The translations under genes and the position numbers were made by a program. 60,948 nt of DNA from Mesorhizobium sp. M7A.F.Ca.US.008.03.1.1. Its GTDB lineage: Bacteria; Pseudomonadota; Alphaproteobacteria; Rhizobiales; Rhizobiaceae. Positions 24,623 to 32,500 of the stretch are shown in pieces. The stretch's first letter is position 1. Each line of letters opens with the position of its first letter. The notes below the pieces were generated by a model. The model saw nothing but the letters and a program-made list of their open reading frames with translations. It had not been told where the DNA came from and ran no database searches. The stretch lies in NCBI RefSeq assembly GCF_003997495.1, contig NZ_RZRU01000030.1, forward strand, positions 1-60,948, in the 5' to 3' direction.

Positions 24623-24645
24623 CCTTCCCTCCTTGCGGGGGAAGG
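24623..24645. terminator. Hairpin between convergent ABM and mbfA genes
   Basis: CCTTCCC and GGGAAGG form a 7-bp stem with a 9-nt loop carrying CCTTGCGG. The sequence resembles the CCTTGCGGGGGA half of the longer repeat at 6288-6444. It lies at the meeting point of two convergent genes and may terminate both. Confidence 0.4.
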
Positions 24646-24651
24646 AAGAAA

Positions 24652-25635
24652 CTACGCATTCCCGATCAGCACGCCGGCCGCGAACACCAGGGCGCCGCCC
24701 AGCACCACCTGGAAGGCGGCACGCAGGAAGGGCGTCTGCATGTAGCGGTTCTGGACAAAAGCGATTGCCCACAATTCGAAGAACACCACCACCGCGGCAA
24801 CCCCGGTCGCCGTCCAGAAATGCGGAATGAGATAGGGGAGTGCGTGTCCGAGACCGCCCAGCGTCGTCATGATGCCGACGGTCAGACCGCGCTTGATCGG
24901 CGAGCCGCGGCCCGACAGCTTGCCGTCGTCTGAAGCGACTTCGGTGAAGCCCATGGAAATGCCGGCGCCGATCGAGGCGGCAAGCCCGACCAACAGCGTC
25001 TGCCAGGTGTCATGCGTGGCGAAGGCGGCAGCAAAGATCGGCGCCAGAGTGGACACCGATCCGTCCATCAGCCCGGCCAGCCCTGGTTGCACATAGGTGA
25101 GGATGAACTGGCGCTGCTCGGCGGCGGTCTCTTCATCCTTCACTTCGCCCGGCACATGTTTCTGCTCCAGCCGCTGCGCCAGGGTCTCATGGCCCAGTTC
25201 GGCCACCGCCAGATCGTCGAGCAGTTTTCGCGTCGAGGCATCTGCCGTGCGCTTGGCCGCCTCGACATAGAAAAGATAGGCCTGCCGTTCCATTGCCTCG
25301 GCCTGGCTGCGCACGTGCTCGATGCCGAGCGGCCGCACCAACCAGTCGGGCTTGCGCTCGTAGTAGCCCTTCACATGTTCGCGCCGGATCAGCGGAATGC
25401 GCTCGCCGAAACGCTTGCGGAAAAGCGCGATCAGCGCATCGCGATGGCCATCCTCTTCCTCGGCCATCTCCTCGAACACTTTTGCCGATTGCGGGAAGTT
25501 TTCCGTCAGGCCGTCGGCATAGGCCCGATAGATGCGTCCGTCATCCTCCTCGGACGAAATGGCCAGCGCCAGGATCTCCTGTTCGGAGAGCGATTCGAAG
25601 GGACGGCGGCCGAAGCCGAAAACACGGGAAAGCAT
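24652..25635 (-). CDS. mbfA: MbfA-like iron exporter (ferritin-like domain fused to VIT1 transporter)
   Basis: The first about 160 residues form a rubrerythrin/ferritin-like four-helix domain: SEQEILALAISSEEDDGRIY, EMAEEEDGHRDAL, EAMERQAYLFYVEAA, ELGHETLAQ supply the Glu/His iron ligands. The C-terminal half has VIT1/CCC1 membrane helices starting at QPGLAGLMDGSVSTLAPIFA. This fusion matches MbfA of Bradyrhizobium and Agrobacterium, a membrane ferroxidase that exports iron and protects against iron and peroxide. A perfect Irr-type box lies 13 nt before the ATG. Length 327 is typical. Confidence 0.94.
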   Translation of the reverse strand: MLSRVFGFGRRPFESLSEQEILALAISSEEDDGRIYRAYADGLTENFPQSAKVFEEMAEEEDGHRDALIALFRKRFGERIPLIRREHVKGYYERKPDWLVRPLGIEHVRSQAEAMERQAYLFYVEAAKRTADASTRKLLDDLAVAELGHETLAQRLEQKHVPGEVKDEETAAEQRQFILTYVQPGLAGLMDGSVSTLAPIFAAAFATHDTWQTLLVGLAASIGAGISMGFTEVASDDGKLSGRGSPIKRGLTVGIMTTLGGLGHALPYLIPHFWTATGVAAVVVFFELWAIAFVQNRYMQTPFLRAAFQVVLGGALVFAAGVLIGNA

Positions 25636-25647
25636 GAGGAATTCACC

Positions 25648-25672
25648 CTAGTTTAGAATAGTTCTAAACTAG
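25648..25672. promoter_or_regulatory. ICE-type Irr operator of mbfA
   Basis: Arms CTAGTTTAGAA and TTCTAAACTAG flank TAG: a perfect 25-bp palindrome containing the TTTAGAA-N3-TTCTAAA core of iron control elements bound by Irr. It overlaps the mbfA -10 element. Confidence 0.85.
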
Positions 25673-25694
25673 GACGAGATATGCCTCCGGTCAA
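25666..25694 (-). promoter_or_regulatory. Candidate sigma70 promoter of mbfA
   Basis: On the reverse strand TTGACC (25694-25689), 17 nt, then TAGTTT (25671-25666). The -10 lies inside the Irr palindrome, so a bound Irr would block RNA polymerase. Confidence 0.55.
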
Positions 25695-25808
25695 TTGCGC
25701 GCGCGGCCGCGGTCAAGAATTGTTGAAGCTCGCAAGCCGGGTTGGCCCTTCATTATCAGTGAATGTTCACCTATATAATTTGACCCAACCAGAACAAGGA
25801 ACCGGCAG

Positions 25809-26132
25809 ATGACGGCAAAACAGCCTCCGCATCCCTATGACCCAAAGCCCGTTCTCGATCTCATCGCCAGCATCGAGGCCGACCTGCAGCGCCTGAAGGG
25901 CCTGGTCGAACAGCAGGTCGAGAAATTCGACCCCGCCAATCCGCACAACAAGGCGCCGGATGGCAAACTGACCGAGGAAGGCGTCGAGTGCTGCTACCGC
26001 ATGTTCGACGAGGGCAAGTCGCGCTACTCGGTCGCCCAGCAGATGAAAATCTCCTTTGCCGCCGCCAGCCACCGGTTCAACAACTGGCGCAAGCTGGGTG
26101 GGAGCAAGAGGCAGCGGACGTTGCTGGGGTGA
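25809..26132 (+). CDS. Conserved-looking hypothetical protein with helix-turn-helix-like C-terminus
   Basis: The 107-residue protein starts MTAKQPPHPYDPKPVLDLIA, has a short amphipathic helix (ADLQRLKGLVEQQVEKF) and a second part KLTEEGVECCYRMFDEGKSR, then YSVAQQMKISFAAASHRFNN. That last part resembles a helix-turn-helix of resolvase or phage type, suggesting DNA binding, but I do not recognise a named family. It is divergent from mbfA and ends before a GC-rich hairpin. Confidence 0.7.
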   Translation: MTAKQPPHPYDPKPVLDLIASIEADLQRLKGLVEQQVEKFDPANPHNKAPDGKLTEEGVECCYRMFDEGKSRYSVAQQMKISFAAASHRFNNWRKLGGSKRQRTLLG

Positions 26133-26190
26133 GAAGCCGGTTCGCCGCAGGCGAATTGAAAGATCCGGCGGACCTTTCAAAGGGCTCGAA

Positions 26191-26222
26191 CCGGGGGGCT
26201 GCCGCAGGCAGCGAGCCCCCGG
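26191..26222 (+). terminator. GC-rich hairpin after the hypothetical gene
   Basis: CCGGGGGGCT and AGCCCCCGG with an inner CTGCCGCAGGCAG dyad form a strong stem in the 230-bp gap before the dehydratase gene. A smaller TTCGCCGCAGGCGAA hairpin lies just upstream (26141-26155). There is no T-tract, so termination is inferred. Confidence 0.4.
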
Positions 26223-26362
26223 CTGGCTCACTCGAGCGCAGTGCGGAAATCGCGGTGAGATGTCGGCGGGACAGCGTGCAGCCGTGCCGTTGGCGACCGC
26301 CCCGCCAAACTTTGTAACGGTCACATTTTTTCATTGGTGCGCCACATCTGTTTGCGGGCATC

Positions 26363-27376
26363 ATGGAAAAACCTCTGTCCACTGGACCTCACATGACCGC
26401 CACCACACCTCCCGGCATTGCCGACATCCGTGCTGCCGCCGCGCGTCTCTCCGGCCTGATCGTTGAAACCCCCTTGATCGAATCGCAGGAGCTGAACAAG
26501 CGCTTCGGCGGCCGCATCCTGTTCAAGCCGGAGACGCTGCAGCGCACCGGCTCGTTCAAGTTCCGTGGCGCCTACAACAAGCTGTCGTCGCTCAGCGAGG
26601 AGGAGCGCCGCCGAGGCGTCGTCGCCTTCTCGTCGGGCAATCATGCGCAGGGCGTCGCGGCGTCGGCGGCGATGTTCGGCGTCAAGGCGGTGATCGCCAT
26701 GCCTTCAGACGCGCCGGCGATGAAGATCGCCAACGTCCGCAAGATGGGGGCGGAGGTGGTGCCGTTCGACCGCTTTCGCGACGACCGCATGACCGTGGTT
26801 CGCCCTTACATGGAAAGAGGCATGGTGCTGGTGCCGCCTTTCGACGACCCGGCCATCATTGCCGGCCAGGGCACGATCGGCCTCGAATTGATGCGCCAGG
26901 CAAAAGTGCTTGGCGTCGACCTCGACGCGGTTGTCGTTCCCTGCGGCGGCGGCGGCCTGACCAGCGGCATTTCGGTAGCCGTCAAGGACGCCTCGCCTGA
27001 CACTGCGGTCTGGGCTGTGGAGCCCGAGCATTTCGACGACACCCGCCGGTCGCTGGCCGCCGGCGCCAGGGTTTCGAACGAGCCCGGCCATAGCTCCATC
27101 TGCGACGCGCTGCTGACCGCCGAGCCCGGCCTGATCACCTTCGAGATCAACCGCAGGAACCTCACTGGGGCCATCGCCGTCTCGGATCAGGCGGCGGCGC
27201 AGGCGGTGCGCGACGCCATGGCCTATCTCAAGCTGGTGGTCGAGCCCGGCGGCTGCGTGGCGCTGGCGGCACTGTCATCGGGCGAGATCGAGCTGTCCGG
27301 CAAATGCATTGGCGTGGTGCTGTCCGGCGGCAATGTCGATTTCGGCACTTATGCCGGGATCATGGCGGCGGCTTGA
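26363..27376 (+). CDS. PLP-dependent threonine/serine dehydratase (or serine racemase-type)
   Basis: This fold-type II PLP enzyme has the lysine in TGSFKFRGAYNK (K66 from the first ATG), SSGNHAQGVA for phosphate binding, and VVPCGGGGLTSGISVAVK. Members deaminate L-threonine or L-serine to 2-oxo acids, or racemise serine. At 337 residues it lacks the C-terminal ACT-like regulatory domain of biosynthetic IlvA, so it is catabolic or racemase type. MTATTPP at 26393 is an equally plausible start; neither has a strong ribosome-binding site. Confidence 0.9.
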   Translation: MEKPLSTGPHMTATTPPGIADIRAAAARLSGLIVETPLIESQELNKRFGGRILFKPETLQRTGSFKFRGAYNKLSSLSEEERRRGVVAFSSGNHAQGVAASAAMFGVKAVIAMPSDAPAMKIANVRKMGAEVVPFDRFRDDRMTVVRPYMERGMVLVPPFDDPAIIAGQGTIGLELMRQAKVLGVDLDAVVVPCGGGGLTSGISVAVKDASPDTAVWAVEPEHFDDTRRSLAAGARVSNEPGHSSICDALLTAEPGLITFEINRRNLTGAIAVSDQAAAQAVRDAMAYLKLVVEPGGCVALAALSSGEIELSGKCIGVVLSGGNVDFGTYAGIMAAA

Positions 27377-27473
27377 GACGGCGATGTCCAAGGGGATCTG
27401 ATATGGAGTATCTGGAGACAGGCTCCGTCTTGGATCACTCCTCGCCCGCCGCCAAATCGTCGCCGCGCTGAGC

Positions 27474-28073
27474 ATGGTCCTCTACCGCCCGCTCACGCGT
27501 TCCGAGCTGCCCGACGATACAGCATCCCTTGCCCGAACCCTCATCGGCAAGATCGTGGTGCGCGAACTGCCCGAAGGCATCGCCAGCGGCCGCATCGTCG
27601 AGACAGAGGCCTACGTCGTCGGCGATGCCGCCGGGCACGGCTACCGGGGCCAGACGCCGCGCAACCGTTCGCTGTTTCTCGGTGCTGGGCACGCCTATGT
27701 CTATCTCGCCTACGGCATCTCCTACATGCTCAATGTCTCGAGCGAGATGCCGGGGGTCGGAACCGGCGTGCTGATCAGGGCGCTCGAGCCGCTCGAAGGC
27801 ATTGCGATCATGCGGCTCAATCGCGGCATCGACCGCTTGCGCGACCTGGCGCGGGGACCGGGAAGGCTCGCCCAGGCGTTGCGGATCGATCGTTCGCTCG
27901 ACGGGCTCGATCTTTGCCGCAAAGGCCCGCTATGGCTGGCAACCGACGAGCATCAAACCGGCGACATCGCCCAAGGCATCCGGATCGGCATTACAAAGGA
28001 TGCCGATCGCCCGCTGCGGTTTTACGTCAAGGGGAGCGCCTTCGTCAGCGGCCCGAAATCGCTCAACGGTTAG
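27474..28073 (+). CDS. DNA-3-methyladenine glycosylase (AAG/MPG family)
   Basis: This base-excision enzyme removes alkylated purines such as 3-methyladenine and hypoxanthine. The 199 residues show LARTLIGKIVVRELPEGIAS, RIVETEAYVVGDAAGHGYRG, QTPRNRSLFLGAGHAYVYLA and YGISYMLNVSSE, the order found in human AAG and its bacterial homologues. The glutamate in VETEAY is the likely catalytic residue. It follows the dehydratase by 97 nt. Confidence 0.95.
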   Translation: MVLYRPLTRSELPDDTASLARTLIGKIVVRELPEGIASGRIVETEAYVVGDAAGHGYRGQTPRNRSLFLGAGHAYVYLAYGISYMLNVSSEMPGVGTGVLIRALEPLEGIAIMRLNRGIDRLRDLARGPGRLAQALRIDRSLDGLDLCRKGPLWLATDEHQTGDIAQGIRIGITKDADRPLRFYVKGSAFVSGPKSLNG

Positions 28074-28114
28074 TGGCAGTACAAACCATGGAGATTGGCG
28101 AAAGCATTTCTACC

Positions 28115-28174
28115 TTCGTCATCCACGGGCGTAGCAAGGAGCTAAGCGACGCAGCGCAGACCCGAGGATGACGA
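28115..28174. repeat. Palindromic intergenic repeat (CGTCATCC family), copy 1
   Basis: Near-inverted arms CGTCATCCACGGGC and CCCGAGGATGACG flank a central GTAGCAAGGAGCTAAGCGAC. A near-identical element with perfect arms lies at 58396-58456, and an inverted relative at 49455-49545. It separates convergent genes. Confidence 0.8.
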
Positions 28175-28217
28175 CGCCGCAAAGGCTGGTACCAAGACTG
28201 GGGAGGTCGTGCGGCGT

Positions 28218-29354
28218 CTAATCCAGCGTCCGCCTGAACCGCACCAATGCTACGCCGGCAAACAAAGCCACGAACACCACCAGCCAGCCGATCTCCGTTG
28301 CCACCGCTGGCAATTGCGCGCCCTTCAGCATCACCGCGCGGGTGATGCGCAGGAAATGCGTCAGCGGGAAGATCTCGCCGAAGATCTGCGCCCAGTCCGG
28401 CATGCCGCGATAGGGGAACATGAAACCCGACAGCATGATCGACGGCAGGAAAAAGAAGAAGGTCAGCTGGAGCGCCTGCATCTGCGTGCGGGCGATGGTC
28501 GAAATCGTATAGCCGAGCAGCACCAGCGCCAGCACGAAGATCAGCACGGCGGTCAGGAGCAGCGACATCGATCCGGTGAAGGGGATGGCGAACAGAAGCT
28601 TCGCCGCCGCCAGCACCACCACCACCTGCACGCCGCCGACCGCCAGGTAGGGCAGCACCTTGCCCATCATGATCTCGAGCGGGCTGGACGGCATCGCCAG
28701 AAGGTTTTCCATCGTGCCGCGTTCGGTCTCGCGCGTCAGCGCGATCGAGGTCATCATCACCATGGTCATCTGCAGGATGACGCCGAGCAGGCCGGGCACG
28801 ATGTTGTATTGCGAGATGCCTTCGGGATTGTAGCGCCGGTGTACGACGACATCGAGCCGACCCTTGGCGGCCTCGGCGGCGGCCTCCTGCGTGCCTTGCG
28901 CCCTCAGCAGCGCCTGACTGGCGACGGTGCCGAGCGTCGAGATGGCGCCGCTGGCCACCGCCGGGTCGGTGGCGTCGGCCTCGATGAGTATCTGCGGGTT
29001 GTTGCCGCTCTCCACCCTCTTGGCGAAATCGGCGGGGATGGTGACGACGAAGGCGACGTCGCCCCGCGATATCAGAAACTCGGCCTCGGCGGCACTTTGC
29101 GCGACATGGTCGAAACGATAGTAGCCGGTGGTCTGCAGCGCCGCGACAATGGCCCGCGTATAGGGATCGTTGCTCGTCGCCACGAGTGCTGCCGGCAGGC
29201 TTTTCGGGTCGTTGTTGATGGCGTAGCCGAAGAGCACCAACTGTATCAGCGGCACGCCCAGCATCATGGCGAAGGTGATGCGGTCGCGCCGCATCTGGAT
29301 GAATTCCTTGATCAGCAGCGCGCCAAGCCGGGCGAAGGAAAAGACGCTGTTCAT
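28218..29354 (-). CDS. ABC-2 type transporter permease, YbhR/YbhS-like
   Basis: The 378-residue protein has an N-terminal helix (GALLIKEFIQMRRDRITFAM), a large periplasmic loop of about 140 residues and a C-terminal block of five helices including MLSGFMFPYRGMPDWAQIFG. This is the ABC-2 exporter layout of E. coli YbhR/YbhS. Only one permease is present, so a homodimer is expected. It ends the regulator-HlyD-ATPase-permease operon; the ATPase stop overlaps its start by 4 nt. Confidence 0.92.
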   Translation of the reverse strand: MNSVFSFARLGALLIKEFIQMRRDRITFAMMLGVPLIQLVLFGYAINNDPKSLPAALVATSNDPYTRAIVAALQTTGYYRFDHVAQSAAEAEFLISRGDVAFVVTIPADFAKRVESGNNPQILIEADATDPAVASGAISTLGTVASQALLRAQGTQEAAAEAAKGRLDVVVHRRYNPEGISQYNIVPGLLGVILQMTMVMMTSIALTRETERGTMENLLAMPSSPLEIMMGKVLPYLAVGGVQVVVVLAAAKLLFAIPFTGSMSLLLTAVLIFVLALVLLGYTISTIARTQMQALQLTFFFFLPSIMLSGFMFPYRGMPDWAQIFGEIFPLTHFLRITRAVMLKGAQLPAVATEIGWLVVFVALFAGVALVRFRRTLD

Positions 29355-30271
29355 GCCATGTTGTCCTTCGAGCCGGACATGAACTGGATGAAGACGTCCT
29401 CGAGGCTGGTTTCGCCGGGCGAAACTTTCACGTCCTTGTGCTCTCTCTCGACATCCGCGAGTGCGGCTTCGAGCTTCTTCCTGTCGGAGCCTACGACATG
29501 CAGCGTCGCGCCGAACGGCGCCACCTGGTCGACGCCGGGGCGGCCCTGCAGCGCTTCGGCGACCTGATCGAGCCGTGGACCTTGCAGCACAAACGTGGTC
29601 AGCCCGGCATTTTTCACCACTTCGGCGACGGTGCCGGTGGCCAGCATCTTGCCATAGGAGATGTAGCTGATGCGATGGCAGCGCTCGGCCTCGTCCATGT
29701 AGTGGGTGGAGACCAGCACGGTCAGCCCGCCGCTGGCGAGGCGATGGATCTCGTCCCAGAACTCGCGCCGCGCCTTCGGGTCGACGCCGGCCGTGGGCTC
29801 GTCGAGCAGCAGCAGCTTCGGCTTGTGCATGATGCAGGCGGCGAGCGCCAGACGCTGCTTCCAGCCGCCCGACAAGGTGCCGGCGAGCTGGTTGCGGCGC
29901 GACGTCAGGCCGAGGTCCTCCAGCGTGCGCGCGACATGCTCCTCGACCGGCTTCAGCCGGTAGAGCCGCGCCACGAATTCGAGATTCTCGCCGATCGTCA
30001 GATCCTCGTAGAACGAGAATTTCTGCGTCATGTAGCCGACTTCACGCTTGATGCGCAGGCTGTCGGTGCGGATGTTGAAGCCGAGCACCGTGCCTTCGCC
30101 TTCGTCCGGCGTCAGCAGTCCGCACATGATGCGGATGGTGGTGGTCTTGCCGGAACCGTTCGGCCCGAGAAAGCCGACGATCTCGCCTTCGGCGACCGAC
30201 ATCGTCACATGGTCGACGACGGTCTTGTCGCCAAAACGCTTGACCAGGTCATGGACGTCGATGGCGTTCAT
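29351..30271 (-). CDS. ABC transporter ATP-binding protein, YbhF-like
   Basis: This 306-residue ATPase has Walker A GPNGSGKTT (about residues 35-43), the ABC signature LSGGWKQR, Walker B LLLLDEPTAGVDP and the switch HYMDEAE. E. coli YbhF carries two such domains in one chain; here there is one. The start MNAIDVHDLVKRFGDK at 30271 overlaps the HlyD stop by 4 nt, so this is translationally coupled efflux machinery. Confidence 0.94.
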   Translation of the reverse strand: MNAIDVHDLVKRFGDKTVVDHVTMSVAEGEIVGFLGPNGSGKTTTIRIMCGLLTPDEGEGTVLGFNIRTDSLRIKREVGYMTQKFSFYEDLTIGENLEFVARLYRLKPVEEHVARTLEDLGLTSRRNQLAGTLSGGWKQRLALAACIMHKPKLLLLDEPTAGVDPKARREFWDEIHRLASGGLTVLVSTHYMDEAERCHRISYISYGKMLATGTVAEVVKNAGLTTFVLQGPRLDQVAEALQGRPGVDQVAPFGATLHVVGSDRKKLEAALADVEREHKDVKVSPGETSLEDVFIQFMSGSKDNMA

Positions 30272-31221
30272 CTTACGCTGTCCGCCAGATCGACATCGAC
30301 GATCTGGCCCGGTTGCAGCGGGCCGGCATCGCCCTCCGGCCGCGCCTCGACCAGGTAAACCAGCTTCTGCCGGTTCTCGAGCGAATAGATCACCGGCGGG
30401 GTGAATTCCGGATCCGGCGAGACGTAGCTGACCCGCGCCTTCACATCCGGGCCGCAGCCGTCGCAATGGACGCCGAGCAAGGTGCCGACCTTGACCGAGG
30501 AGAAGGCGGCTTCGGGTATATAGACGCTGAGCTTCACCGCACCGTCGGGCAGGATCGAAATGACCGGTGCGGTCGGGCCAGCCGTGTCGCCCGGATTGCG
30601 GATGACATCGTTGACGCGGCCCGGAGAAGGCGCTGCCAGCACACGCTTCGACAGCCGCCATTGCGCCTGCTCCAGGGCCGCCTGCGCCTGCTTGACCTGG
30701 TTGTCGGCGGCCTTGATCGTCTCAGGCCGCGCCGGCAGGCCGCCGACGGCGAGATTGGCGGTGGCCTGGCCGACCTGCGCATTGGCCGTTTCGAGCGTGG
30801 CCGACGCGGTGTCGAAATCCGCTTGCGTGCCGGCACCGCGCTTGAACAGATCGGCGGCGCGGTCGTATTTGCGCTTGGCGTCGGCGGCCTGGGCGCTGGC
30901 CATATCGACCTCGGCCCTCAGCACCGCGATCTCTTCCGGCCGCTTGCCGATCTGCAGGTCGGCCAGTTGCGCCTGCGCCTGGGCAAGGCCGGCCTGCGCC
31001 TGCGCCACGGCGATCTTGGCATCGGCGCTCTCGAGCGTCACAACGGTGGTGCCGGGCGTGACACGGTCGCCGCGCTTGACGGTCACGGTCTCGACCTGCG
31101 CCACCTCGATCGGCGCCAGAAGCACGTAGTCGCCTTCGACATAGCCGACGGCCAGCGGTGCTGCCGGGGCACAGGCCGAGAAGAGTTGTGCGGCGAGCGG
31201 CAGCGAACACAGAAAGCTCAT
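30268..31221 (-). CDS. HlyD-family periplasmic adaptor of ABC exporter (YbhG-like)
   Basis: The 317-residue protein has an N-terminal lipoprotein-like or signal segment (MSFLCSLPLAAQLFSACAPA) with a possible lipobox at the Cys. It then has a biotinyl/lipoyl half (VKRGDRVTPGTTVVTLESAD), a long alpha-helical hairpin rich in Ala and Gln (AVAQAQAGLAQAQAQLADLQ), and a beta-barrel tail. It bridges the permease to the outer membrane. The ATG overlaps the regulator stop (ATGA). Confidence 0.9.
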   Translation of the reverse strand: MSFLCSLPLAAQLFSACAPAAPLAVGYVEGDYVLLAPIEVAQVETVTVKRGDRVTPGTTVVTLESADAKIAVAQAQAGLAQAQAQLADLQIGKRPEEIAVLRAEVDMASAQAADAKRKYDRAADLFKRGAGTQADFDTASATLETANAQVGQATANLAVGGLPARPETIKAADNQVKQAQAALEQAQWRLSKRVLAAPSPGRVNDVIRNPGDTAGPTAPVISILPDGAVKLSVYIPEAAFSSVKVGTLLGVHCDGCGPDVKARVSYVSPDPEFTPPVIYSLENRQKLVYLVEARPEGDAGPLQPGQIVDVDLADSVR

Positions 31222-31922
31222 GGTCTTGGCCCCTTTGTCTTTGCCCCTTTTCTGACGGCCAATATGGCCTTGAGATTGCCCGAAGTGACCGCCACCACCT
31301 TTGCGGCCTCCGCGGCACCGATATCGGGCCAGCCCATGCGGCGCATCACCGCCTCGCGGCCGATACGGAAATAGATGACCTGGCCGATCAGCGTGAACAC
31401 GGTCAGCCTTGCGGCCTCGCTTTCGGCGGGCTCGCCGGTTGCCTGTTCCCAGAGCTGGCACAGCCGGCGATGGCTCGGCTCGAAGACGCCGTCATAGATA
31501 CGATCGAGGGCCGCCGTTGGATGGGAAAGTTCGCGCAGGATGAACTGCACGATCTCGCCGGCCTGCGGACTGGCCACGACAAAGCCGACCATTCGCTCCA
31601 GCGCCGCGAAGAGCTGCGCCTGCGCTGCCTCAGGACCGACCGGCGCGGGCGCCTGCGCATTGCCGAGCGCCGGGCCGGCGACCGTCTGGATGGTTTCGAC
31701 GATAAAGTCGGCGGCCGCCGTGCGAAGACCCTCCTTGCCGCCGAAATGATAGGCAATCGAGCCGATATTGGCTTGCGCCTCGGCGGCGATCTCGCGCGTC
31801 GAGGTGCCGTCGAAGCCCTGCCTTCCGAACAGCTTCAGTGCCGCCTGGACAAGGGCAGCGCGCGTCATCTCGGCGGGAGATGTTTCGCGGCGAAGATTCT
31901 TGGCATCGGGCTGCTTGATCAT
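31218..31922 (-). CDS. cecR: TetR-family regulator, CecR (YbiH)-like
   Basis: This 234-residue regulator has a TetR helix-turn-helix (RAALVQAALKLFGRQGFDGT, STREIAAEAQANIGSIAYHF) and the DUF1956-type C-terminal domain with VQFILRELSHPTAALDRIYD. In E. coli CecR (YbiH) heads the ybhGFSR efflux operon, so this operon is the rhizobial equivalent. A 30-bp perfect palindrome covers its promoter, consistent with autorepression relieved by a toxic ligand. The gene symbol reflects similarity in layout, not a verified orthologue. Confidence 0.88.
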   Translation of the reverse strand: MIKQPDAKNLRRETSPAEMTRAALVQAALKLFGRQGFDGTSTREIAAEAQANIGSIAYHFGGKEGLRTAAADFIVETIQTVAGPALGNAQAPAPVGPEAAQAQLFAALERMVGFVVASPQAGEIVQFILRELSHPTAALDRIYDGVFEPSHRRLCQLWEQATGEPAESEAARLTVFTLIGQVIYFRIGREAVMRRMGWPDIGAAEAAKVVAVTSGNLKAILAVRKGAKTKGPRP

Positions 31923-31926
31923 CTCG

Positions 31927-31956
31927 TGACTTTAATCAATCGATTGATTAAAGTCA
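31927..31956. promoter_or_regulatory. Palindromic operator overlapping the CecR-operon promoter
   Basis: Half-sites TGACTTTAATCAATC and its exact complement GATTGATTAAAGTCA abut to give a 30-bp perfect palindrome. On the reverse strand it contains TTGACT-N17-TAAAGT, a sigma70-like promoter, 5 nt before the regulator start. Confidence 0.82.
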
Positions 31957-32026
31957 ATTCACGAGCGTCAATCCGTGTATGTCACCGTCTTGCCATGGGG
32001 AGCGGCAACCGCTTTAGTGCGCGGCC

Positions 32027-32500
32027 ATGGGCAAGGAAGTCGAACGAAAATTCCTGGTCACCAGCACCGCATGGCAGGAGCTGGCCGAGGCGGATATCCG
32101 CATCCTGCAGTTCTACCTCGCGGCCGGTCCCGGGCGCACGGTGCGCATCCGCATCAGCGATGGCACTTCCGCCGAGCTTACGCTCAAATTCGGCAGCAAG
32201 GCGCGCGAACGCGACGAATTCGAATACCCGATCCCGTTGGCGGAGGCGGTGGAGATGCTGGACTTCGCCATCGGACGTGTCATCGAGAAGACACGTCACC
32301 ATGTTAGGCACGGTGGCTATCTCTACGAAGTCGATGTCTTTGGCGGTGCGCTTGCGGGACTGGTGATCGCCGAACTTGAGACGCCGGAGGACGTGCCGGA
32401 CGAAATGCTGCCTGATTGGCTCGGCCGTGAGGTCACCGGCGAGTCAAAATTCTACAACGCGTCGCTCGCCCTCGGGGGGATACCGGAGATCGCCGCATGA
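32027..32500 (+). CDS. CYTH-domain protein (triphosphate tunnel metalloenzyme)
   Basis: The 157-residue protein starts MGKEVERKFLVTS, the EIERKFL-type signature of CYTH tunnel enzymes, and continues with the alternating charged strands RTVRIRISDGTSAELTLKFG and EFEYPIPLAEA. Enzymes of this fold hydrolyse inorganic triphosphate or thiamine triphosphate, or cyclise ATP (class IV cyclases). The activity here is unknown. Its stop overlaps the CHAD ATG by 4 nt. Confidence 0.93.
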   Translation: MGKEVERKFLVTSTAWQELAEADIRILQFYLAAGPGRTVRIRISDGTSAELTLKFGSKARERDEFEYPIPLAEAVEMLDFAIGRVIEKTRHHVRHGGYLYEVDVFGGALAGLVIAELETPEDVPDEMLPDWLGREVTGESKFYNASLALGGIPEIAA

